Assembly: GCA_900100325.1 (NCBI GenBank)
Contig: LT629697.1
Location: 2,787,423-2,851,422, forward strand
Source: Frankineae bacterium MT45
GTDB lineage: Bacteria > Actinomycetota > Actinomycetes > Mycobacteriales > Jatrophihabitantaceae
Direction of reading: 5' to 3'
DNA: 64,000 nucleotides
The translations under genes and the position numbers were made by a program. This document shows, one piece after another, positions 53,456-63,321 of the stretch. Numbering within the stretch: position 1 is the stretch's first letter; every line of letters starts with the position of its first letter. Below the pieces are notes generated by a model. That model made no database searches and had not been told where the DNA came from. It was given only the letters and a program-made list of their open reading frames with translations.

Positions 53456-56143
53456 TCAGCTGTGCACCACCCGGCCCGTGGTCACCGGGTCGTTGGTGAT
53501 CTCGACCATCGCCGTCAGGTTCGATGAGCGCTCGTTCGACGAGACGATCAACTGCCTGGTGCCCGTCGCCGTCGTCCAACCGGAGGCGTCCGACCAGTAC
53601 TGCAGTTGCCGAACCGGCACGTGCAGCACCAGCGTCTTGGTCTGCCCAGCGGCCAGCGACACCCGTCCATATGCGGCTAAGGCCCGCTTGGCGAACTGCG
53701 CCCCGCTCGGCAGCGTCTTCGGCGTGCCGAGGTAGACCTGCGGCACGGCGGATCCCGTGGCCGTCCCGGTGTTGGTTACCCGGAGGCTGACGTTGAGGCC
53801 GCCATCCGTCGCCGCCGAACTCTGCAGCGACGAGTACTGGAACGCCGTGTACGACAACCCGTACCCGAACGGGTAGAGCGGCGTCTCATTGGTGGCATCG
53901 AAGTACCGGTAGCCGATGTTCACGCCTTCGGAGTACGTGGTGACGCAGGTCGGGTCCGGGACGAACCCGCCGGGACCACAGGCGGTGCCATCAGGGTGCA
54001 CACCGTTGCTGCTCCGCTCCGGATGGGCCGCGGAGTGCGCGACCTCCTGATTGAGCGTTGCCGGCCACGTGAACGGGAGCCGGCCGGAGGGATTCGCCTT
54101 ACCCAGCAGCAGTTCCGCCGCCGCCTCGCCGGCCCGGTCGCCGCCGTAGTAGGTGTCGAGCACCGACTTCACCTTGCCGAGCCAGGGCATCGCGATCGGC
54201 TGGTTCGCCTGCAGCACCACCACAGTGTTCGGGTTCACCGCGGCCACGTCGGCGATCAGTTGGTCCTGACCGTCGGGAAGCGGCGCCGAGAGGTCACCCG
54301 ACCCGGTGTCCCAGGCGAAGACGACGGCCGTCTTGGCGTTCTTGGCCGCCGCCACCGCCGCATTGCGGTTGGCCTGCTGCTGGGCCGGCGTGACCCAGTT
54401 CAGGCGCACCTGCACCGGACGGCCGGAGACGTCTGGGGTCTCGACCACCGAGAGCGTGTGCGCACCAGCGGTGAGGGCGACCAGTGTGCGGCCGTTGGCG
54501 AGCCCGTCCGTGGTGGACGTCGGGGCGTTGCCGTCGGTCGGGTGGACGACACCGTAACGCGGCGCCGGTCCGAAGCCGCCGCCGACGGTGGTGAGCGACT
54601 TGCCGTCGACCGTCAGGTTCGCGGTACCGCCCAGGGCCTGGATGTTCAGCCAATACGAGCCCGCGGACTTCACGGTCAGCGTGCCGCTCCAGGTGTCAGC
54701 CGCACCGACCGCGAGGGCATTTCCCTTTGCGGTGGTGAAGTTCAACTGCGCGTCGACGTGGGTGGCGTTGGTCTTGGTGTTGGTCCGCAGCAGGCCCGGG
54801 CTGCCAAGGTGTGACAGCGCGGAGGCCGGGACCGCGGTGCCGGTGAGGTCATCGGCCACCGCGTAGTTGACCTTCGCGCCTGTGCCAGCCGTCAGCTTCT
54901 TCACCGTGGCGAGCGCGCTCGGCTGCTGATTGAGCAGGCCACCGGCCGCCTCTCCACCCGAGTTGGTGGCGATCGTCTGCCCGGCACCGGGGCCGATCAT
55001 GGCAAGGCCCGAGAGTGCGGTCGTGCTCAGCGGCAGTGCGTTGTTCTTATTTTGCAGGAGGGTTGCCGAGTCCAGCGCCGTCTGCAGGACCGTCTGCTCG
55101 TCCGCGCTGGTGTTCTCGGGCGTCACCGAGTGCTTGGAACTGCCGGTCAACAGGCCGAACCGGTCCATCTCGTAGAGGATTCGCCCGGCGGCCTGGGTGG
55201 CCCGTGACTCAGCGATGGAGCCGCTGGCGATCGCGGCCTTGATCGCCGTCTTGGAGAAGTAGGACGGCAATGAGATCCCGCTGGGGCCTCCGCCGCCGGG
55301 CATCTCCATATCCAGACCAGCATTCAGGTAGGTGGTGCCGTGAGTGGCACCCCAGTCGGAGGTCACGAATCCCTTGAATCCCAGTTCATTGCGCAGAATC
55401 TGAGTCAGCGTCGTCGAGTTTCCGCAGGCCTGGTAGCCGTTGACGATGTTGTAGGAGCACATCACCGAACTCACCCCGGCTCCGATCGCGTCCGCGAAGG
55501 GCTGCAAGTAAATCTCGTGCAGGGTCTGGGAGTCGACGTTGACGTTGTTGGCGCCGTCGTAGGCGATGTAGTGCTTTACCTGGGCCATCGTGCCCTGGCT
55601 CTGGATGCCGGTGATCTCGGCGGCCCCGGTCTGACCGGTGAGTAGCGGGTCTTCGCCGAAGGTGTTGAAGCCACGGCCCCAGGACGTGTCGCGGTCCATG
55701 TTCACGAACGGCTCGAGGACGACGTCCTGGCCGAGCGCCTTGGCGTCAGCGCCGATGGTCTTACCGTTGGCAGTGGCGTCCGACTGGCTGAATGTGGCGG
55801 CGACGCCCATCGTGGATGTCATCCCGGTGGAGTCCTGCCGGGTGATCACCCCGGGCGGGCCGTCGGTCAGTTTCAGCGACGGTATGCCCAACCGCGGGAT
55901 GCCGGGCAGATAGCCTGCCTGGTACTGCCGGTCGGTGGCCGTCTCGGCCTCACCCTGCAGCAGGGTCAGCTTCTCGTCGAGGGTCATCCTCGCCAGTAGC
56001 CCGTCGACCCGTACGTCGCCGGTGACTGTTGGCGGCGGGTTTGGCGACGAGTAGGCGGCACCCGTGCCGAGCACGCCAACGGCCAGGACGGTCACCGCAC
56101 CTGCGACAAGGCAGGCGCGGCGTGTGATTCGCGTTGTTCCCAC
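53456..56143 (-). CDS. Secreted GH3 beta-glucosidase
   Basis: AAGGAGG six bases before GTG 56143 sets the start (895 residues). A signal peptide (RACLVAGAVTVLAVGVLGTGA) is followed by the GH3 barrel with nucleophile Asp263 in FVTSDWGATHG. The C-terminal GH3 domain carries an inserted region (about 450-600, PASALSHLG... to VRLNWVTPAQQQAN) resembling PA14 insertions. It ends in an FnIII-like domain (LYPFGYGLSYTAFQYSSLQS onward). It is probably another beta-glucoside-cleaving exoenzyme. It is a different type from the 21756 enzyme, since the insert and loops differ. Confidence 0.94.
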   Translation of the reverse strand: MGTTRITRRACLVAGAVTVLAVGVLGTGAAYSSPNPPPTVTGDVRVDGLLARMTLDEKLTLLQGEAETATDRQYQAGYLPGIPRLGIPSLKLTDGPPGVITRQDSTGMTSTMGVAATFSQSDATANGKTIGADAKALGQDVVLEPFVNMDRDTSWGRGFNTFGEDPLLTGQTGAAEITGIQSQGTMAQVKHYIAYDGANNVNVDSQTLHEIYLQPFADAIGAGVSSVMCSYNIVNGYQACGNSTTLTQILRNELGFKGFVTSDWGATHGTTYLNAGLDMEMPGGGGPSGISLPSYFSKTAIKAAIASGSIAESRATQAAGRILYEMDRFGLLTGSSKHSVTPENTSADEQTVLQTALDSATLLQNKNNALPLSTTALSGLAMIGPGAGQTIATNSGGEAAGGLLNQQPSALATVKKLTAGTGAKVNYAVADDLTGTAVPASALSHLGSPGLLRTNTKTNATHVDAQLNFTTAKGNALAVGAADTWSGTLTVKSAGSYWLNIQALGGTANLTVDGKSLTTVGGGFGPAPRYGVVHPTDGNAPTSTTDGLANGRTLVALTAGAHTLSVVETPDVSGRPVQVRLNWVTPAQQQANRNAAVAAAKNAKTAVVFAWDTGSGDLSAPLPDGQDQLIADVAAVNPNTVVVLQANQPIAMPWLGKVKSVLDTYYGGDRAGEAAAELLLGKANPSGRLPFTWPATLNQEVAHSAAHPERSSNGVHPDGTACGPGGFVPDPTCVTTYSEGVNIGYRYFDATNETPLYPFGYGLSYTAFQYSSLQSSAATDGGLNVSLRVTNTGTATGSAVPQVYLGTPKTLPSGAQFAKRALAAYGRVSLAAGQTKTLVLHVPVRQLQYWSDASGWTTATGTRQLIVSSNERSSNLTAMVEITNDPVTTGRVVHS

Positions 56144-56396
56144 AGAAATCCTCCTTGGATCGGAACCTCTGTGCGCACGGGGAATTCACTCACACTCCCC
56201 GAACGAACTCGAGGCATGACTGTTCGCTCGGGAAGCGCAACGGGTTCCGTCGGAGAGATGCGTCTGTATTGGCCAGACTGGGCGGCGTCAGACGTTGAGC
56301 AGATTCAGCGTGGATTTGGGGGATCCTGGCCGGATGTCCCGGGCTGAAGAGAAGGATGCCCGCATCCCTCGCGAGCTAAACCACGGGTCCGCGAAT

Positions 56397-56987
56397 CTAG
56401 ACCGTCCCCAACGGCTTCTCGAACTCGTAGCTGAATGCGCCCTGTGACAGTGACGTCAGGAGGACGAGTTTCGTCGCAGAAGATGATCGCATCTGGCAGT
56501 CCAGCGAATAGTGCTGCTTCGCTATGGTCGGCATACCTGGAACAGACGACGCCTCGGTTGCCAGAGCGGCGATATTGCAGCCGACGACGTTCCCGGACGA
56601 GTCCCGCACCCGAAACGTCGCCGCGTCTGGGCCGAGGAACTTCAACGTCACTATTTGGCCGGATCGCACGACGGAATCCAGTCGGACGTCCTGCGGTCCG
56701 AAGTCCGCTTCGGTGGGCTTGGCCTGGGTCGTCGGCGCTGCGCTAGGGCTCACAGCTGTGCCGGGCATGCGGGTTCCGAACCCTGGAGCCGTCGAGAGTT
56801 CCGGGATCGAATTCGTGCTTCTGGCCGACGGACTCTTGCTCGTGCAGCTTGTCGTGCTGACTACGAGTAGGGACGTAGCGGCCACGGCGACGACGAGACG
56901 CGAGCGCCTCCGGCTCGCCGACTCGGCCGGCGGCCGAGTACCGGCCTGCGGGTTTGACCGTCGCCAAAGCTGCTTGTTCTCCCGCAT
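56397..56987 (-). CDS. Hypothetical secreted protein
   Basis: The 196-residue protein has a basic N-terminus and one hydrophobic segment (RLVVAVAATSLLVVSTTSC), a possible but weak lipobox. A Ser/Thr/Pro-rich linker follows, and then a ~100-residue domain (LDSVVRSGQIVTLKFLGPDAATFRVRDSSGNVVGCNIAALATE) with two Cys. No family was recognised. It is upstream of the GH3 gene on the same strand but with a 253-base gap; the link to carbohydrate metabolism is unproven. Confidence 0.6.
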   Translation of the reverse strand: MRENKQLWRRSNPQAGTRPPAESASRRRSRLVVAVAATSLLVVSTTSCTSKSPSARSTNSIPELSTAPGFGTRMPGTAVSPSAAPTTQAKPTEADFGPQDVRLDSVVRSGQIVTLKFLGPDAATFRVRDSSGNVVGCNIAALATEASSVPGMPTIAKQHYSLDCQMRSSSATKLVLLTSLSQGAFSYEFEKPLGTV

Positions 56988-57159
56988 GATTTCCTCCCGG
57001 ATCGCTCAGGTCGTCCCGAGCAAGCCCACAGGATAGCTGAACGCTTCTCTCACTTGACCGGCACTCCGTGTCAGGAGCGCCGCATTTTGTTAGGGTTTCT
57101 AGGTAGGCATGATGCTGGGGGCGGGAATCGCAGCCCAGCTGAACTGGGGGGGATTCAGT

Positions 57160-58215
57160 ATGCGTAGGTCATTTTCTCTGCGACAAATAATCACGGTAGG
57201 TCTCACGGTTGGGATCAGCACTGCTGTACTTCAGACGTCGCCCGCGGCGGCAGCCGCGGCGGTGAGCGGCCCGACCGTGGACCAGTGCGCGTCGGCCATC
57301 AGTAGGTCGACGGTGTCGGTGCAGGTCCACCCCGCACAGCGAGAACTCGCGGTGGCCTACGTCGCTGCGGATGACACCTCGAGCGGTCAGACTGCGACGG
57401 TCAGCAGCCCGGGCGCAACCTGGCACTTCATTGGACGCAGCAATGGTCAACGCGGCGACGCGGAGGCCTGGTTCACCTGGACGTCGTCGGCCACTCTGCA
57501 GGTGAGCGCGACGGCACACCAAGCAGGCAGCGGCATCGCCTTGACGGTCCAGACGTACCGCGACGCCAGCGGGATCGGGGCCTGGGGAGCCACCTCCGCA
57601 CCCTCCGGCGCGCCGAGCATCGGGATCATCCCGAACTCGACGGGTTCGAAGATCTATGGCGTGGGGATGGACTGGGACCACGCCCAGCGCCGCACGCTCA
57701 GCAATGGCCAGGTTCTCGATAGCCAGTACCTAGACACCGCGCAGGACACGTACTGGGTGCAGCACGCTTCAGCGAGCACCAGTGTCGGTAGCCCGGCGAC
57801 CATAAGCGACCTCGGGCCGACCCAGGATCAATGGAACCTGATCGCGATTGAGATCCTGCCGCCGCCGTCGGGAACCTGCACCACTGCGTCGCGCACGGTG
57901 AAGGACAACTCCGGCGTGACGCAGACGCTCACGGTCAAGGCATGCACGAGCGCCACGGCCGTCATCTCAACGACCGCGACCTCTTCCTACACTCCCGCCC
58001 CACCCCCCAGCTGGCACACCCTGCCGATCACCGACTACCGGTCCTATCTCGGCGAGACCGCGTTCAAGCCCGGACTGGATATCGGGTTCTACTCCGGCGT
58101 CAGCTACGACTACTTCAACTCCGACCTCGGCATCATCGAGCCCGCGTATCTCGTCCTGAACGCCGATGTGGAACCCAATGGAGTCATCGAGTTCAACCAG
58201 CTCACCGGCGGGTGA
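57160..58215 (+). CDS. Hypothetical secreted protein
   Basis: From ATG 57160 the product is 351 residues. It has a signal peptide (RQIITVGLTVGISTAVL, cleavage near AAA). The first domain (about 40-230) looks like a beta-sandwich, with AVAYVAADDTSSGQTATVSSPGATWHFIGRSNGQRGDAEAWFTW and WNLIAIEILPPPSG. The second (about 280-350, ITDYRSYLGETAFKPGLDIGFYSGVSYDYFNSDLGIIEP) has many aromatic residues. No family was recognised. It is convergent with the GH3 gene behind a strong hairpin. A carbohydrate-binding role is a guess only. Confidence 0.65.
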   Translation: MRRSFSLRQIITVGLTVGISTAVLQTSPAAAAAAVSGPTVDQCASAISRSTVSVQVHPAQRELAVAYVAADDTSSGQTATVSSPGATWHFIGRSNGQRGDAEAWFTWTSSATLQVSATAHQAGSGIALTVQTYRDASGIGAWGATSAPSGAPSIGIIPNSTGSKIYGVGMDWDHAQRRTLSNGQVLDSQYLDTAQDTYWVQHASASTSVGSPATISDLGPTQDQWNLIAIEILPPPSGTCTTASRTVKDNSGVTQTLTVKACTSATAVISTTATSSYTPAPPPSWHTLPITDYRSYLGETAFKPGLDIGFYSGVSYDYFNSDLGIIEPAYLVLNADVEPNGVIEFNQLTGG

Positions 58216-58243
58216 CCCGTTTGGCGAGCGACCGATCCGATGA

Positions 58244-58279
58244 TTCGGCCGGCACCCCCACGTGGGGGTGCCGGCCGAA
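58244..58279. terminator. Perfect 36-bp palindromic terminator
   Basis: TTCGGCCGGCACCCCCAC and its complement are directly joined, an 18-bp stem that would fold as a hairpin with a short loop. It lies between the convergent secreted protein gene and the large GH3 gene and is the longest perfect inverted repeat I found in the window. Confidence 0.88.
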
Positions 58280-58293
58280 GGATTCAGACGAGA

Positions 58294-61200
58294 TCAGCTA
58301 AGCACGAGGCTGACACTGACCTTCGCGCCGCCAGCGAGAGCAATCCAGGGTTGGAGTGCACCACAGCCGGTGAACGCTCCCAGACTCACTGATCCGCTGT
58401 AGGTGTCGGTTCCGGACTGGGTCAGCACGAGCTTGGCCGGAGTTGCTGTCCCGCATTTGGCGTTGGGTGCCAGTACGGGGAAGCCCAGCAATTTCAGGTC
58501 AGTGACCTGAGCCGACAGCGGCACGTTGATCACGCCTTTGGTGTAGCCAACGGTTCCACTGAGCGCTCCCGCCGACAGACTCACCTTGGCCGTCACCGGT
58601 AGCACGCCATAGATTCGGCTGGATACGTTCAGGGGTGCGAAGGACGCGCTGCCGCTGACGGCGCCGGCGGCAGTGACGTCGATGCTCGCTTTCCCTGTCT
58701 CCGGTACCGAACCGCTGGATGAGCTAACCGTTGCTTTCACGGCGACGGTGTGGTGGCCCTGGTGAGGGCTGGTCACCGGACCGCTGGCGACGGTGGCGAA
58801 CTGCGGCAGCTTGTTGCCAAACTGCGCCTCGTAGGAGGCCACGTGGATTCCCTTGACTCCCTGCTGCTTGGCGAGCTGTGCGAACGGCTCGCTCTGCATT
58901 GCCTGGGTAAGTACCCGACCGGCACTGCGTTGCAGGTCGCCGAGGCGCATGTCGTAGCTCGCCGGGTAGCTGCCCTTCACCACCACCGTGTACGAGGTCA
59001 CCGGGCTGCTGCTGTCGCCCGGTGTTGCGTTCACGACGTTGGTGATGCTGATGGCCGCTTTCTGGCTGGCGTTCAAGGCGGTTCCGGCCAGGAAGGCCGT
59101 CGTTGTCCGGTACGCGTCGTCCACCGAGGTGAACTTGGCGTTGGGCGTGAACACCGGGTTTCCGGCGGCATTGGTGACCGTCGATCCCGACAGCGGCGTC
59201 TTGCTCAGATCGGTCGAGGAGTTCACCGTGGACGATAGCGTCTGGTCGCCGGTTGCCGAGAGGGTGAGGCTGCCGAGCGAGAAGGCGTAGTTGGTGAACG
59301 TCAGCGTCCCGAAGCTGATCGTTGTCTTGTTGTAGACCGGTAGTCCATTGATGTCGAGCTGCGGGGTGACTTGCTTCGCAGCGTTGATGACCTCGTTCGG
59401 GTTGCCACCGGGTTCGATGAGATCGTTGCCGGAGTACATCGAGGCGACGGCGCTGTGCGAGCCTCCCCAGTCACTCATGACCAGGCCCTTGAAGCCCCAC
59501 TCTCCGCGCAGGACGTCGGTAAGCAGGTCGTAGTTCATGGAGGACCAGGTGCCGTCGATCTTGTTGTAGGAGCTCATGACCGCCATTGGCTGGGCGGACT
59601 TGACCACATACTCGAAGGCTTGGAGTTCGATCTCCCGCAGCGCCCGCTCGCTGACGACGGCGTTGTCCGCGTTGCGGTTGGCTTCCTGGCTGTTCTCGGC
59701 GAAATGCTTGATGGTCACGCCTACGCCAGGGTTGCTCTGCACGCCGAGGGTCATCGCCGCCGCCGACAGGCCGGCGACCAGTGGGTCCTCCGAGTAGTAC
59801 TCGAAGTTGCGGCCGTTGAGCGGGTCGCGGTGGATGTTCATTCCCGGGGCGAGCCACATCGTGACGCCGTACTCCAGCATCTCCTTGCCGACTGCGTCCC
59901 CGACCTGGGTGATCAGATCCCGGTTCCAGGTCTGGGCGAGCATCGTGCCGACCGGCCAGGCCGTGGCCCACTGGTAGGTCGTCGGCGTCGTCGCGATCTG
60001 CTGAGTCAGTCGCAGACCGGCCGGTCCGTCCGAGAGCACCATGCCTGGAATCCCCAAGCTTTCGTAGCTCGCCGTGGTGTAGCCGGCCGCTCCCACAGCC
60101 GACGGTGTCGACCCGAGAGTGCTGGATCCTTCGACGATGTTGGCCAACTGCGTCACATTGAGCCCAGCGACGAACTGCGCCATGCTGAGCTTGCCCTTGG
60201 CGACGTCGTAGAGCGTCGCGTTCGGATCCGTCTTCACCGTCTTCATGGTCTCACCGGCCTTGGCCTTGTACGGCGCCCCGGTGCCTTCCCAGTTGGCCGG
60301 GTCGTTGCCCGAGCTGAGGTAGGCCGTGGTCGAGGAGATGGTGGTGCCATCGATCGCCGCGTAAGGCGAGGTTGAGGCGACACTGACGTTCTGCTCGTAG
60401 GGCGAGCGGTCGTCTTTCGTCTTGAACGCCTTGGACGACAAGGCGATGTGAGGCGCCGCCGTCAACTCCGCCTTCTCCGCGGCGTAGCTGTAGAAGTTTG
60501 CCGGTGTGCTCTTCAACTCTGAGGCCGGCGACTGGTCGGCCAGTTCGTGGTTGACCAGTTCGGTGGCGACACCCGCCTTGAGGTCCAGCGAGGCAGCGAC
60601 GTGGGTGTCACGCGACGAGTCGCCGACACGCACGACGTAGGCACCCGGGTCCATCAGATAGGCCGAACCGGTCGGGTTGTAGGACGCCATCTGCGTTGTG
60701 TCGTAGGAGATCGTCAGAACCTGCGACTGGCCGGGGGCCAAGGTGTCGGTCTTGCCGTACGCCGCGAGCTCCTGGTAGGGCTTGTCGATCCCAGTCTGCG
60801 GCGCCGAGAAGTAGACCTCGACAACCTGCTTTCCGCTGTAGTTGCCGGTGTTCGTGACCTTCGTCTGGACAGTGACCGTCTTCGCGTTGGCCTTCACACT
60901 CTGGGCCTGGATGTCGAACGTGGAGTAGGAGAGCCCGTATCCAAAGGGGTAATTGACGACACCGGCCGGGTCGGCCGCGTTGATCGTCTTGTAAAAGGAG
61001 TCGAAGTATCGGTACCCGACGTAGATTCCCTCGCCATACGGCTCGGTGGTGGTGTCCCCGTCGTTGGCGCCGAATGTCGCCGACGCCGGGTAGTACGAGT
61101 ACTGCGACGCCCAGGTGTCGGTGAGGTGACCCGATGGGTCCACGGTGCCGTTGAGCACCTTGACCAGCGCATCGCCTGCCGTCTCGCCGGGTTGGCTCAT

Positions 61201-61938
61201 CAACAGCAGCGAGTCGATGGCCGTGCCACCGGCCGGGTCCTTCTCGGCGGCGTTGATCGTCTTCACGAACGAGGTGTCCATGATTCCGCCACTGTTGAGC
61301 ACGACGATGACGTGCCGGTAGGTCTCGCCGATCAGGGCAATATCTGCCTTCTCGGTGTTGCCGAGGAGGTAGTCACCGGCTCCTGAGGAACGGTCGGCCC
61401 CTTCGCCTGAGTTGCGGGCGACCACATAGATCGCGGTGTCGGTGGCGGCGGCGGGGGCAACCGTCGTCGGGGTCAGCAACTGCTCGACCGAGGAATAGTC
61501 GACGGCCGGTCCGAAGAGACTATTGGCCGAGCTCCCGTACTTCGTGTCGTAGGCGCTCGTCATGGCGGACCAGTACGCATCACTGGTGGTGACGTGGTAG
61601 CCCGCCTTCTCCAGACCTTGGCGCACGGTCACGGTGGAGCGGTTGTTCACCGAACCGGAGCCGGTGCCGCCTTTGACCGTCTTGTAGGCGCCGACGCCGA
61701 AGACGGCAACGTTCCCCGACTTGGCCATCGGGAGGGCGTTCTCCTGATTCTGGAGGAGGACCATGCCCTCCGTCGCCGCCGTCTCGGACAACGCGGTGTT
61801 GGCGGTTTCGAGCGCATTCGGGTTGGGGTCGGTGGTTGCGGCGTTCGCCGGAACGGCGCCACTTACTACGAGCGCGGACGCGACGGTCAGCACCAGTGCT
61901 GACCGTCCGATCGCGGACCTGGGGTTGCGGAAATGCAT
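58294..61938 (-). CDS. Large secreted GH3 enzyme with reversed domain order
   Basis: ATG 61938 follows AAGGA, giving 1214 residues with a signal peptide (SALVLTVASALVVSGAVPA). The C-terminal type of GH3 domain comes first (residues ~60-330: GAYKTVKGGTGSGSVN onward) with an FnIII-like part (FGYGLSYSTFDIQ to ASLDL). The GH3 barrel with nucleophile Asp823 in LVMSDWGGSHS lies near 620-900, and ~300 extra C-terminal residues follow. That reversed order exists in some GH3 enzymes (e.g. from ruminal bacteria). The substrate is probably a plant oligosaccharide. A divergent ROK repressor suggests sugar control. Confidence 0.92.
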   Translation of the reverse strand: MHFRNPRSAIGRSALVLTVASALVVSGAVPANAATTDPNPNALETANTALSETAATEGMVLLQNQENALPMAKSGNVAVFGVGAYKTVKGGTGSGSVNNRSTVTVRQGLEKAGYHVTTSDAYWSAMTSAYDTKYGSSANSLFGPAVDYSSVEQLLTPTTVAPAAATDTAIYVVARNSGEGADRSSGAGDYLLGNTEKADIALIGETYRHVIVVLNSGGIMDTSFVKTINAAEKDPAGGTAIDSLLLMSQPGETAGDALVKVLNGTVDPSGHLTDTWASQYSYYPASATFGANDGDTTTEPYGEGIYVGYRYFDSFYKTINAADPAGVVNYPFGYGLSYSTFDIQAQSVKANAKTVTVQTKVTNTGNYSGKQVVEVYFSAPQTGIDKPYQELAAYGKTDTLAPGQSQVLTISYDTTQMASYNPTGSAYLMDPGAYVVRVGDSSRDTHVAASLDLKAGVATELVNHELADQSPASELKSTPANFYSYAAEKAELTAAPHIALSSKAFKTKDDRSPYEQNVSVASTSPYAAIDGTTISSTTAYLSSGNDPANWEGTGAPYKAKAGETMKTVKTDPNATLYDVAKGKLSMAQFVAGLNVTQLANIVEGSSTLGSTPSAVGAAGYTTASYESLGIPGMVLSDGPAGLRLTQQIATTPTTYQWATAWPVGTMLAQTWNRDLITQVGDAVGKEMLEYGVTMWLAPGMNIHRDPLNGRNFEYYSEDPLVAGLSAAAMTLGVQSNPGVGVTIKHFAENSQEANRNADNAVVSERALREIELQAFEYVVKSAQPMAVMSSYNKIDGTWSSMNYDLLTDVLRGEWGFKGLVMSDWGGSHSAVASMYSGNDLIEPGGNPNEVINAAKQVTPQLDINGLPVYNKTTISFGTLTFTNYAFSLGSLTLSATGDQTLSSTVNSSTDLSKTPLSGSTVTNAAGNPVFTPNAKFTSVDDAYRTTTAFLAGTALNASQKAAISITNVVNATPGDSSSPVTSYTVVVKGSYPASYDMRLGDLQRSAGRVLTQAMQSEPFAQLAKQQGVKGIHVASYEAQFGNKLPQFATVASGPVTSPHQGHHTVAVKATVSSSSGSVPETGKASIDVTAAGAVSGSASFAPLNVSSRIYGVLPVTAKVSLSAGALSGTVGYTKGVINVPLSAQVTDLKLLGFPVLAPNAKCGTATPAKLVLTQSGTDTYSGSVSLGAFTGCGALQPWIALAGGAKVSVSLVLS

Positions 61939-62166
61939 CTGAGCGTCCTTCCGACAGACGGTTGTGGGGGTCACTGAAGAAACCGCAGATACTCGGGGCT
62001 GCGGCTGCATTTTGTACGAGAAGTGGTTCGATCGGGACCCTACCGACGCCCTTTTGAGCGGTCAATGGTTTTGAACAAGCGATTTATGCTCATTCATGGA
62101 CCATTATTAATCGATTAATGGAGCCATGATGAGCCGAACTGCGGGCCAGTGACATAGGGTTCGAGC
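61939..62166. promoter_or_regulatory. Divergent GH3/ROK promoter region with AT-rich palindrome
   Basis: The 228-base gap contains the perfect palindrome ATTAATCGATTAAT (62106-62119), unusually AT-rich for this genome. It sits in a patch also holding the likely promoters of both the GH3 gene and the ROK gene. ROK repressors bind such AT-rich inverted repeats, so this is the likely operator. Confidence 0.7.
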
Positions 62167-63321
62167 ATGAGAGCGACAGACAACGTGTCTCCACGGGATC
62201 GCACCCGAGAGGATCTGTATCAGCTGGTCCGTAGCGGCGATGAGGTAACTCGCGCGGAACTGGCGGAGCGAACTGGGCTGTCCCGCAGCACGGTCAATCA
62301 CTGCGTCGGTCGACTCCTCGCCGAGGGAAGGATCGTGGAGGTCGAGACGCGAACGAAGGGTCGGGGCTCGGGCAGCGGCCGTCCCGGCGTGAGCCTCTCC
62401 GCCGTCGCCTCTGGCGCACCGGTCGCCGGCATCGACTTCGGCCACAGCCACGTCACGGTGGCCCTCGCTGACGCTCTGGGCCGCGAGCTGGGCGAGGCCC
62501 ACCTGCTCCTGGACGTCGACCTGAACGCCCGCGATGCGCTCGAGTTTGCGGCGACGTCGTTGGCCGAACTGTGCCAGGAGCACTCGGTTGAACGTCTCGC
62601 GTCCGTGGTGGCCGGAGTCCCCGGACCGGTTGACAGACGGACGGGAACCGTCCGGTCGCCGACCATTCTCATGAGCTGGGTCGGCCTCACTCCAGGTCAG
62701 GAACTGCAGAGTCGCCTTGGCGTTCCCGTGCACGTCGAGAACGACGCCGTCCTCGGCGCATACGGCGAACAGCAGGCCGGGGCGGGACGGCATCACGCAG
62801 ACTTCCTCTACGTCAAGGCATCTGACGGAATCGGCGCGAGCATGGTGCTGGGCGGACAGCCCTATACGGGCGCGAATGGACTGGCCGGGGAGATCGGTCA
62901 TACGAAACTTCCGGGACGCAACGAGCTCTGTCGCTGCGGCGACCTTGGCTGCCTGGAGGCGGTCATATCCGTAAAATCGGTGCGCGACCAGATCGCACAT
63001 ACCCACCCGAGTCTCGAGCCGCGCAAGGTTGAGTTGCACGAGTTTCACGACGCCATCACCGATCGCATTCTCAATGAGGCTGGTCGCACGCTCGGACGAC
63101 CATTGGCCGAACTCTGCAACTTGCTCAACCCTTCGGCGCTCATCATCGGCGGTGAACTCGGCGCCGCCGGAAGTGCCTTGATCGATGGCGTGGAGGCCTC
63201 CGTTCGCCGATACGCCCAGCCGGCGACAGCCGCCAACATCGAGATCGTCGCGGCAGAACTATCCGTACGGGCCGAGCTGACGGGAGCCATCCGACTCGCA
63301 GCGAAGCGAGCATCGCGGTGA
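62167..63321 (+). CDS. ROK-family transcriptional repressor
   Basis: The 384-residue protein has an N-terminal winged helix (EDLYQLVRSGDEVTRAELAERTGLSRSTVNHCVGRLLAEGRIVEVETRTKGRG). The C-terminal ROK domain has VAGIDFGHSHVTVALAD, VAGVPGPVDRRTG, VHVENDAVLGAYGE, GLAGEIGHTKLPG and an intact CRCGDLGCLE zinc motif. It probably senses a sugar released by the divergent GH3 enzyme and represses that gene. ATG 62167 has a weak ribosome site; the next gene overlaps its stop by four bases. Confidence 0.93.
   Translation: MRATDNVSPRDRTREDLYQLVRSGDEVTRAELAERTGLSRSTVNHCVGRLLAEGRIVEVETRTKGRGSGSGRPGVSLSAVASGAPVAGIDFGHSHVTVALADALGRELGEAHLLLDVDLNARDALEFAATSLAELCQEHSVERLASVVAGVPGPVDRRTGTVRSPTILMSWVGLTPGQELQSRLGVPVHVENDAVLGAYGEQQAGAGRHHADFLYVKASDGIGASMVLGGQPYTGANGLAGEIGHTKLPGRNELCRCGDLGCLEAVISVKSVRDQIAHTHPSLEPRKVELHEFHDAITDRILNEAGRTLGRPLAELCNLLNPSALIIGGELGAAGSALIDGVEASVRRYAQPATAANIEIVAAELSVRAELTGAIRLAAKRASR

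Noticed and set aside
59371-60375. 334-residue plus-strand frame inside the third GH3 gene
   Set aside because: It is antisense to the GH3 barrel, with no domain pattern.
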